A model generated the notes under the pieces. That model worked only from the letters and a program-made list of their open reading frames with translations. It was not told the origin of the DNA and did no database searches. DNA of 64,000 bases, taken from contig CM060979.1 in the NCBI GenBank assembly GCA_030765065.1, forward strand, positions 21,171,001-21,235,000. Direction: 5' to 3'. The position numbers and the translations under genes were made by a program. Shown here piece by piece: positions 56,036 to 64,000 of the stretch. The first letter of the stretch is position 1. Every line of letters starts with the position of its first letter. This DNA comes from Deroplatys truncata. Its lineage: Eukaryota; Arthropoda; Insecta; Mantodea; Mantidae.

Positions 56036-57775
56036 TACATTGACATGACTTACTCTACCCTCTATCGTTTAATGGTGAGTATACAAATTATTCTTACTCA
56101 AGTTTATTTTTCTATCTACTACATTTTCATCCAATTAAACCTTTACAGAAATAGCTACATTACACATTTCGTTATAGATACAAAGAGAAATGTGATAGTC
56201 AAATGTTAAGAACTGGACGCTATATGCTGGCCTTAAAATTCCACATTGTTTCCATGACATCGCGAGAAACAACTGAATGTTAAAGGGACTTTAAGAGAAT
56301 GACCAAGAAATGAACAATTCGAATCTTTAATAACGGATGTCTCAGAAACAGCTTATACCATAAAAAAACTAATTTGAAATAAATTGTGTGTTTTAAAGAG
56401 AGCTACATTTTATGTAGTACGTTTTCGTCTGTCGCTTCACGTTTATCAGTTATATAAGATTATCAAAATTCCTTCCGAATGAAGAGGGCTTCATAGGCTA
56501 TTCTTCGAAAATTCAAGGTAAACATTTTATTTGTCATGTAAATATCTTTCATGTATGGTATTTTAATGAAAATCGTTAGCGCCATTTTTTAGAAAATAAA
56601 ACATTTCGAAAAATGTTCCACGTAAAGGGCAGTTTGGAGTGGGGGGATTTTGTTGCAAATCTTCGTATCGCATCTTTGGTAGTTATTGGACCTAAATACC
56701 AGTTTCGTATTTATCAAACGTTTTGTTTTTGAGTTATGGTGTTCAATGATAGACACACAAATAGACATGTTTCAAAAAATGCTTTATTTGAATTCCTAAA
56801 TTCCTATTACTTTCTCTACTACGTATAGTAAATAGGGGAAGTATTGTATTCCACCCAAAAATTCGATACCGAGATTTCATCGGAAATACATGTTTTGAGA
56901 TCCCCTGAATCCAAAAAAAAGCATTTTTGGAAACATGTCCGTTTGTGTGTGTGTGTGTGTGTGTGTGTCTGTGAACAGCATAACTCAGAAATGAACAGTC
57001 GGATAAACACCAAACTTGGTATTTAGGTTCAGTATCTTCCAAGGATACGACACGAAGGTTTTCAAGAAAATTCCCCCACCCCAGATTACCCTTTACATAG
57101 ACGAGTTTTCGAAAATTCTAATTTTCTCAAAAATGGCTCTAACGATTTTGATTAAAATATCATATGTTTAAGATATTTGTATGACAAATAAAATGTATAT
57201 CTTGAATTTCCTGGGAATGTCTCCAAAAGTATTCTTCATTGTGAACGACTTTTGCATAACTGGTAAACCATAAGAGATAGACAAAATTTTACTACACAAA
57301 AAATGTAGATTGCGTTAAAATACATAATTTATGTCATATACATTTTTTTGTTGAATGAACCATTTTCGAGATATTACTTGTTATTCCCTTAAATTTTTCA
57401 ATACTTATTTTCTCAAATGGGAATTCGTTATTCATTTTTTTGTCTTGGATATGCAAAGAGTATTAATCTGTGGGAAAGGGAATGGTGCTGCACCTAGCAA
57501 CCAGCTATTAAGAGATATGTATGTGCTTAAAGGCTACTGTATTTCCAAATTGCCCTTGTAAATATATATTCCCCTTACATCTACAAGAAAATTAGCAATA
57601 AGATAGAGTCTGCAAATGTTTATCTCGATTAACATGAAGTAGATGGAGAATAAGCGTTTGTAAAAATAGTTTGTACAAGAGTAGAGAAAGTCATGTGAGT
57701 GTAACACATCAGATTTTTTTGTGTGGAATGCAATATCTTTTCTACCTACTATGTGCATTGGGTTGCAATGTGCAC
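56033..57775 (-). mobile_element. Old H9 carrying a young H9 near its 5' end
   Basis: The minus-strand H9 starts with its 3' end (TTGACATGACTTACTCTACC) and runs to TTTATTTGAATTCC at 56802. It resumes beyond the young copy at 57718 with GTGTGGAATGCAATATCTTT and a degenerate 5' end near 57775. It is of the older sub-type (CGTTATAGATACAAAGAGAA). Confidence 0.75.
56809..57713 (+). mobile_element. H9 sub-type a, complete reference copy
   Basis: 905 bp. Parts in order: 5' 12-mer ACTTTCTCTACT at the very start; TTCCACCCAAAAATTCGATA; CATTTTTGGAAACATGTCCG; (GT)n at 56943-56969; CTGTGAACAGCATAACTCAG; CACCCCAGATTACCCTTTAC; ACGATTTTGATTAAAATATC; GAACGACTTTTGCATAACTG; GAACCATTTTCGAGATATTA; TGCACCTAGCAACCAGCTAT; CTGCAAATGTTTATCTCGAT. 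Then comes the inverted 12-mer AGTAGAGAAAGT (57680-57691), the hairpin ATGTG-AGTGTAA-CACAT, and ATCAGA at 57713. A T-run follows. No protein domain is encoded; a ~95-codon antisense frame recurs in several copies. Confidence 0.92.
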
Positions 57776-58121
57776 AGTAGTGCGTTGAGGAAGTTAGGTG
57801 AGTGAAAGAAGTTGTATATTACAAATCCAGCTTTCTCAAAATCTATTAATTAGGTAAATTAAACTAAGTAACAGCATGAACGAGTTATTAAACATTTACG
57901 GACCAGTTCATGGAGTGACAGTCGGATTAGGTTTTACCATATGTTTTTGTAGACCGTAAGTTGTATAACTAAATATGGCAATAGAAGGAGAAGGTATTGT
58001 TCTACCGCTAAACCGTTAGTTTGTAAGCTTTTTTTCCGTAAGAACTCCGGTAACAGTGAGCATATTCTTACGATTTGGCACTCATTTTCAAATAAGCAGG
58101 AGATGCAGTCATATATCAAAC
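57776..58121. other. Unassigned spacer
   Basis: Nothing was recognised. Confidence 0.35.
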
Positions 58122-58557
58122 AGGGCCCCCGAAACTGGGGCAGAGCACCGCAAGTGGGCCGGAGAGGCGTTTTTTGCTTACAACGTAACCCTTGGAAGGA
58201 AGGGTTGAGGGGGAGACTGGATGGGACGGGGTCCCTTACAGTTCCGGGTAGAACGCATCACATGCCAGCGAGTTCTGCCTACAAATTCCGAATCCCTCGG
58301 GGCCCAGAGTTACGCCCAGAAAGAGGGTCTGTCAACTGTCCAACCAACGCCAGGGAGAAACCTTTCCAAAGCGCATATCCATCTCACAAAATCTGGTCCT
58401 ACAACCTGAAACAGATGACAGGAAGTTCGTGGTAGAAGAGGATCCACCCAGGAATTTGCCTACCGACCCGGATTAAACACGATATAACCCTGGCCAGAAG
58501 GGAGTCGAACCCGGCACTTCCCGAATGCGAGCTTCACGCTTTACCGCACACCCAGTA
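58122..58557 (-). mobile_element. SINE2
   Basis: The head at right, read minus, has a tRNA-like GCGGTAAAGCGTGAAGCTCG and B-box-like GCCGGGTTCGACTCCC. The body contains GAAACTGGGGCAGAGCACCG as at 36390 and AATTTGCCTACCGACCCGG. The left half is GC-rich, giving spurious frames. Confidence 0.7.
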
Positions 58558-58990
58558 GTGAGCATACTTATTTTAACACCCAAGTACCATTGTAATGTGT
58601 GGTGCACAGCGTTACAGCTTGTACGGCAAGTACGTACGTATTGGGTTGTTATTCGTTAAACATTGCTGGTGGTGTAGTTCGTTCGTCCAATTTTGTTAAA
58701 ATCATTTTCTTACATACTGTAAAATATTCCCATTTCTTCTTAAACCTTCACTGTTTTATGTTTTTTTATTCACTAATATGTCCCGTAACATACTGTATTA
58801 CATGGTTTATAGAAACACAATTCAGTAATTTAAATGCAAAATAAAATTAGTATATACATTATTATTAACAAGTGTTCACGACTTCAAAATTTATTCTTTT
58901 ACCAAGAATTGTTTTGCTACATATGCCACTCCTCCTCCAATTCCTAAGCCGATTTAGATACCCCTATCACAGGCACCTTAATGCAAGCAA
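58558..58990. other. Unassigned spacer
   Basis: Nothing was recognised. Confidence 0.35.
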
Positions 58991-59225
58991 TTCGAATATC
59001 CATGTTCGTTAAGGCGAGACGAAATGGACTGGTCATCCATTCAAAGCCGAACGTCGTGAGTTCGAGTCCCAGCAGCTGCAATTTAAGTTGAGCATCAGCC
59101 TGTGGTAAAGGATGATGAGAGGGCCCACGTAAAATAAGCGGTGTGATGGCATGCGCGGATGATGACGGGCTTACACTTCACTGCAGTTGCATGGATTTTG
59201 CGTTTCGTTCTATAAAAGAAACACT
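58991..59225 (+). mobile_element. tRNA-headed SINE, plus orientation
   Basis: AAATGGACTGGTCATCCATT (tRNA-like D-arm to anticodon region) leads to the B-box-like GAGTTCGAGTCCC, then a body with CAGCCTGTGGTAAAGGATGA and GGGCTTACACTTCACTGCAG. There is no second copy in the window, so the boundaries are approximate. Confidence 0.45.
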
Positions 59226-59759
59226 CAATAATACTGAAATAAATGTGTATGCTTATGATATAAAATAGCTACAAATGCGCTTATTTTACTCTTAAATGCC
59301 AGCACATTATAGAATAACGAAAAACAGTGTTAAGATATTCTAATGCTTTGACAACACCATGCATTAGAGGATTGAAGTAGATATATGCATATTTATTATT
59401 GAGAATGTTATATTCTTTTGCTTACAACTGTTCAAAATTAATACCCTTAACGAAACGCACAGATGATTTTAAGTGCTTTGTATAGCAATTAATTGGACAA
59501 TTTCCAACACTTTTAACTGTGGTCTGGTGCATGCTGCGTTGTCAGTTTAATAACGAGCATAGGTGATGATCAACTGTTAGGTTTCCACTACCACATCCTG
59601 GGCTTTCCAACACAACCTGAGGTTCCAGTTAATACCGTTAAGTTTGCTGTAATTGTAGAAATGTTGGTCTTCAATCTGTCTGTCGCTGGTGATAAGAACC
59701 CCTTTCGTTGTGTCTGACCATATCCTTTGGCATTTTTCATACCTTCGTCCTCTCGGTTT
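59226..59759. other. Unassigned spacer
   Basis: AT-rich with no feature recognised. Confidence 0.35.
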
Positions 59760-61460
59760 CTGTTATTTTGTTTTTGGGCATCTTCCTTATCGGCATACGA
59801 TTATCTCTGTTGCTTTATCAGCTATTTCATTTCCGAATGCACCAGCATCTGCTTTTATCCATTTAAAATGAATTTGCCCAGTGCTGACTAAAGAGGATTT
59901 TAATTGTTTGCCCAATATGGATCCATGTTTGTTGTTATTTTTCAATAAGTCGTGAATACAACCACTGTCGTTCCATAGTTTGCAAGTATTTCGTTTCACT
60001 TTGTCCTTAGAGCTTGTAGGATTGCCACCTGCTTGACTGCTTGATTATTGGAACAATTATTATCTAACTTAAATAAAATTGTTGTTGGGCTACCTCTTGT
60101 TCCTAAATATGACTACTGCTGATCCTATTTTTACTTTCTCTACTACGTATAGTAAGTAGGGTAAGTATTGTATTCCACCCAAAAATTCGATACCGAGATT
60201 TCACCGGAAATATATATTTTGAGACCCCCTGAATCAAAACAAAAAGCATTTTTGGAAACATGTCCGTGTGTGTCTGTCTGAACAGCATAACTCAGAAACG
60301 AACAGTCGGATAAACACCAAACTTGGTATTTAGGTTCAGTATCTTCCAGAGATGCGACACGAAGGTTTTCAAGAAAATGCCCCCACCCCAGATTACCCTT
60401 TACATGGAACATTTTTCGAAAATTTTAATTTTCTCAAAAATGGCTCTAACGATTTTGATTAAAATATCATTTGTTTAAGATATTTTCATGACAAATAAAA
60501 TGTATATCTTGAATTTTCTGGGAATGTCTCCAAAAGTATTCTTCATTGTGAACGACTTTTGCATAACTGGTAAACCATAAGAGAGAGACAAAATTTTACT
60601 ACACAAAAAATGTAGATCGCGTTAAAATACACAGTTTGTCATATACATTTTTTTTTGTTGAGTGAACCATTTTCGAGATATTGCTTGTTATTCCCTTAAA
60701 TTTTTCAATATTTTCTCAAATGGGAATTCGTTATTCATTTTTTTGTCTTGGATATGCAAAGAATATTAATCTGTGGGAAAGGGAATGGTGCTGCACCTAG
60801 CAACCAGCTATTAAGAGATATGTATGTGCTTAAAGGCTACTGTATTTCTATATTGCCCTTGTAGATATATATTCCCCTTACATCTACAAGAAAATTAGCA
60901 ATAAGGTAGAGTCTGCAAATGTTTATGTCGATTAACATGAAGTAGATGGGAGAATAAGCGTTTGTAAAAATAGTTTTACAAGAGTAGAGAAAGTCATGTG
61001 AGTGTAACACATCAGATTTTTTCCATTTATTTTGCTGCCGTCTGTGAACACTTCTATTTTGTATTGGTCATTACTGGTTACACATATTTCTAGCATCTCT
61101 GCAGGATACATCCATTGCGTTTTATCAATTGGTGCATAATACTCTAGAGGTTCCCGTAGTAATCTCTGTATTACATTATATTATATGTTTATCTTCTCTT
61201 CTACTACACTGTTATTTGGTTCGACTCCGGCCAATGCATCAATTCATTGGATTTCTGTAAGCTTTTGTGTTTTAATATTCATCAATCTTTGAACTCTGAT
61301 ATTTCCTTTCATAGATGTGTTCTGTATGCAGTACGAAGGGATTTGCCAGCTTGTTCTAAAGGGGCAAGGGTTTCGATTGGGATTTTCCAATGGTTTATCG
61401 GCTGTAGGCAGTTTCATAACGGAGGTTCAGGTACAGAATGATATAACGTTATCTAATCTC
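59760..61460 (-). mobile_element. LINE remnant: RT-tail to RNase H region, carrying H9
   Basis: Minus-strand LINE ORF2 fragment. From right to left: RLMNIKTQKLTEI and ALAGVEPNNSVVEEKI (linker after RT, two frames), RLLREPLEYYAPIDKTQWMY, then the RNase H start IEVFTDGSKING (catalytic Asp in TDGSK). After the H9 come KIGSAVVIFRNK, a piece with QAVKQVAILQAL in another frame, and HFKWIKADAGAFGNEIADKA (59787-59999), the RNase H C-terminal His/Asp block. RNase H is found in the I, R1, LOA and related clades. Several stops and shifts are present. Confidence 0.8.
60133..61016 (+). mobile_element. H9 sub-type a in the RNase H frame of a LINE
   Basis: 884 bp, start ACTTTCTCTACTACGTATAG, end ATCAGA. 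The LINE codons GGA-AAA-ATA (Gly-Lys-Ile) are opened at their A-run: five T before and six after H9 replace an original five. This gives an independent exact map of the H9 ends, in agreement with the TcA case at 11744. Confidence 0.92.
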
Positions 61461-61847
61461 GGCGATACGAATGTGGGTCGCTGACCCAGTTGTAGGTACG
61501 GCCAGACGGGGACACGCGTGACGTCACAAGGCCGTCCGTGCATGATACCAGATGGACGACGCCGGGACGTCCGCTTCGCTTTTCCATTTCGCTTTGACTT
61601 CATCCGAAAACGGGAAACAACCACGATAAAATACACAGAGTTGTGTTCAATGTAGCATTTTCCTGCTTATTGCGTGGTTCTTAGGAAGAGTTGCAACAAC
61701 TTAAGTGCCTCTTACAAGATCCTAAAGCCTCGCCCGTGCAAGGCATTTCAAAACACCCAACTTAGTGTTTACCCATCTAATTCCGCGGTTATTAATCATT
61801 AGGTCCGCTAGAAGAATGATTTATTATCTCCGTTGGAACTGTTAAAT
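61461..61847. other. Unassigned spacer with a CpG-rich patch
   Basis: About 61495-61600 is GC- and CpG-rich (ACGCGTGACGTCACAAGG includes a CRE-like TGACGTCA). No gene was recognised nearby. Confidence 0.3.
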
Positions 61848-62513
61848 ATGTAGGTATTCCACCTAAAAATTTGATCCCGAGATTTCACCTGAAATATATG
61901 TTTTTAGGCCCCCTGAACCGCCAAATAAAAGCACTTTTAGAAAAAGGTCCGGGCGTGTGTGCCTGTGAACAACTCAAAAACGAAAAGTCTGTTAAAACCT
62001 AAACTTGGTATTTAATCATCTCCCAAGGATGCGAGACGAAGTACTCCTTACATATAACATTTTTCGAAAATGTTGATTTTCTCAAAAATGGCTAACGATT
62101 TGGATCAAAATACCATATGTTTAAGATGCTATCATGACAAATGAAATGTATATCTTAAATTTTCTGGGAATAGCCTCTGAAGTTCTCTCTCTATATTCTG
62201 AATGACTTTTGCATAGCTGATAAACCGTAAGTGATACAGAAAATCTTGTTTACAAAAAATGTAGATCTCGTTAAAGCATACAGTTCTCTCGGTCATGCAA
62301 AGAGACCGGAATTTCAAAGCTGCCACATAGCGACCCGCTCTTAAAACATCCGACTATCGCTTAAAGCCTACTGTAGTCCCCTAACATCCAAGGAAATATA
62401 CAATAAGAGAATTTCGGAAATGTTTATTTCGATCAACATAAAGTAGATGGAAGAATAAGCGTTTGTAAGAATAGTTTGTATAAGACTGAGTGTCATATGA
62501 GTGCAACACGTAA
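61848..62513 (+). mobile_element. Old H9, 5' terminus missing
   Basis: From TAGGTATTCCACCTAAAAAT through CGGGCGTGTGTGCCTGTGAA and ACAAATGAAATGTATATCTT to AGACTGAGTGTCATATGAGT and CAACACGTAACG. The b-type segment (GCCACATAGCGACCCGCTCT, CCGACTATCGCTTAAAGCC) is in direct orientation. The terminal 12-mer is deleted in part. Confidence 0.8.
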
Positions 62514-62854
62514 CGTTTTATTTGTTTCTTTTTCTATATGACGTAAATAAAGATTAGTTATATAAGCCGTTGCTTCAAACAAGTCGAATTAAACTTACTG
62601 AATGGAAAAACACTTTTTCATCTAATGCAAAAAATAATTAGCATTGTGTGCATTGAAACTCTAGCTTCTTAATTGCCGATTTCATTAATTAATAGTACTA
62701 CTTCGTTTAAATGGCAATGCTGCTGTCTGTGATTTATACTTTCGAGTACTTTATAAGCGCTTCCAGATAACAGATATTAAAACACCATGCATCTGGAAAA
62801 GTTGGTTTTGTAATTAACAACAACTGTTGGAGAGAATAAAAGGAATTCGAAAAA
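62514..62854. other. Unassigned spacer
   Basis: AT-rich; nothing was recognised. Confidence 0.35.
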
Positions 62855-62990
62855 AATCTTTGGTCTCGTCTTTGGAAAATACTGAAATTAAATACAAAGT
62901 TTGGTATTTATGGAACATTTTGTTTCTGAATTACACTGCTCACACACACACACACATACACACACACACACACGGATATTTTTCTTACAT
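62855..62990 (-). mobile_element. Old H9 fragment with (CA)n
   Basis: GGTCTCGTCTTTGGAAAATA, then AAATACAAAGTTTGGTATTT, CTGAATTACACTGCTCACAC and a (CA)n run at 62941-62973 with one CAT interruption. It stops where the next H9 begins. Confidence 0.65.
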
Positions 62991-62995
62991 ATCTG

Positions 62996-63833
62996 TTGTT
63001 ATACATTCACATGACTTACCCATTCTTCAACCAACTATTCTTACAAAAGATTCTTCTTCTTTGTACTTCATGTTGATCGAGATAAACATGAAGTACAATG
63101 GTTTTATTACATACTTCCTTATAGGTTCAATGGGTAAGGGCGAACACAGTAGATTTAAGTGATAGTCAATTTTTTTTAAAAGCTGGTCGCTATGAAACTT
63201 TGAAACTCCGTTGTCTTGGCATGATCAGGAGAGAGAGAAAAAATGAATGACTTCCTATTTGGGACAAGCATATGCATCTGAAAATTGCATCCAGTACTAA
63301 GGAATACTTCTAAAATGGTTAACGCCACAAAAAAGTTTATTTGTCATCAACTTTGTGCTTTAACGCGATGTACATTTTCTGTGAGTAAGATTTTGTGTAA
63401 CTCTTACAGTTTACGAGTTATGCAAAAGTCGCTCAGAATGCAGAGAGAGGACTTCAAGGCTATTCCCAGAAAATTCAAAATGTACATCTTATTTGTTATA
63501 AAAATACCTTAACCATGTAGTATTTAAATAAAAATTGTTAGAACCGTTTTTCAGAAAATCAAAAATTTTGACGTGTTCTACGTAAAGGGTAGTTTGGGGT
63601 GGGGGATTTTCTTAAAAGTATTCCTGTCGCATCTTTGGAAGATATGGAACTTAAATACCAATTTTGGTATTTATCCGACTTTTCGTTTTTGTGTTATGCT
63701 ATTCACAGAACACACACGGACTTTTTTTCTAATTTTTTTTATTCATGAGGCCTCAAAACATGTATTTACGGTGAAATCTGGATATCGAATTTTTGGGTAG
63801 AATGCAATACCTTCCGCATGTGGTAGAGAAAGT
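62996..63833 (-). mobile_element. Old H9, near full length, with small perfect hairpin
   Basis: Starts GTTGTTATACATTCACATGA (degenerate 3' end) and ends TGTGGTAGAGAAAGT at about 63833. At 63061-63098 a 14-bp perfect inverted repeat (TTGTACTTCATGTT and inverse, 10-base loop) has formed where the TTCATGTTAATCGAGATAAA block lies. Only a few CA units remain. Confidence 0.85.
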
Positions 63834-64000
63834 AAATATGACAGCCACGGCCGGCCTGATGTGTACGCGCCTACTGTATAAATACAAGAAGTTTCTAAGA
63901 ATACCTTGTACATGTGACATAGTAACCGATATAGTAGTGCCTATCCCAGCCTGCCCTCTGAAAGGGTGCCTGCCCCGTCTGAGCAACGTTGCCACGTGGG
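63834..64000. other. Unassigned end of window
   Basis: Moderately GC-rich, no feature recognised. Confidence 0.3.

Noticed and set aside
56809-57713. H9 as a LINE, or as a solo LTR
   Set aside because: It has no reverse transcriptase similarity, no poly(A) end with variable 5' truncation as the rule, and no TG...CA ends. Its inverted subterminal 12-mers and hairpin fit a DNA element better.

Overview
This is a eukaryotic, AT-rich, intergenic or intronic stretch, most likely from an arthropod and plausibly an insect. The evidence is mariner and Tc1-type DNA transposons of kinds common in arthropods, several tRNA-headed SINEs, non-LTR retrotransposon remnants, and no bacterial gene organisation. 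The species cannot be fixed from the sequence. Almost no host coding sequence is visible. The best candidate is one small 3'-terminal exon at 17822-17965 (+).

The window is dominated by one repeat, called H9 here (about 0.8-0.95 kb when whole). About 30 full or partial copies cover very roughly 30% of the 64 kb. Its ends can be defined because copies interrupt recognisable elements: 11744-12637 sits in a Tc1-type transposon, and 53869-54817 and 60133-61016 each sit in a LINE reading frame. H9 starts with ACTTTCTCTACT. It carries the inverted 12-mer AGTAGAGAAAGT about 22 bp inside its other end, then a short hairpin (ATGTG-loop-CACAT) and the end ATCAGA, and it always inserts in T-runs. This asymmetric design fits Helentron-associated non-autonomous elements (HINE/DINE-1-like). 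H9 holds no Rep/helicase coding. Young copies fall into sub-types (a, b and a hairpin-bearing c); older diverged copies act as landing sites for other elements.

Layout. 0-5.7 kb: young H9 in old H9 with a SINE1; tRNA-SINEs; a foldback Tc1-type element (TcA) in an old H9. 7.2-10.3 kb: H9 cluster with stacked 5' and 3' ends. 11.4-12.8 kb: TcA split by H9. 14.2-14.9 kb: LINE tail. 15.6-17.5 kb: TcA split by a second Tc1-type family (TcB). 17.8-17.97 kb: candidate host exon. 18.2-24.4 kb: SINEs and H9. 26-27 kb: H9. 28.7-30.1 kb: TTAA-type element carrying an N-terminally deleted mariner. 30.5-32.8 kb: H9. 34.9-37.8 kb: old H9 with three SINE insertions. 38.8-39.3 kb: foldback MITE of TcA. 40-41 kb: H9 with SINE2 and (CA)n. 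42.3-43.3 kb: GC-rich tandem units and a MITE. 43.4-45.6 kb: old H9 carrying a broken mariner. 46.1-47.5 kb: TTAA element and Tc1-type remnant. 48.3-49.6 kb: SINE and H9. 52 kb: SINE1. 53.5-55.2 kb: LINE carrying H9 and SINE1. 55.5-57.8 kb: nested H9. 58.1-59.2 kb: SINEs. 59.7-61.5 kb: RNase H part of a LINE carrying H9. 61.8-63.8 kb: old H9.

Nothing here works as a pathway. The window records successive transposition: TcA and H9 each inserted into the other, SINEs and mariners landed in old H9, and young H9 landed in LINEs, TcA and older H9. Boundaries of diverged copies are estimates by eye.
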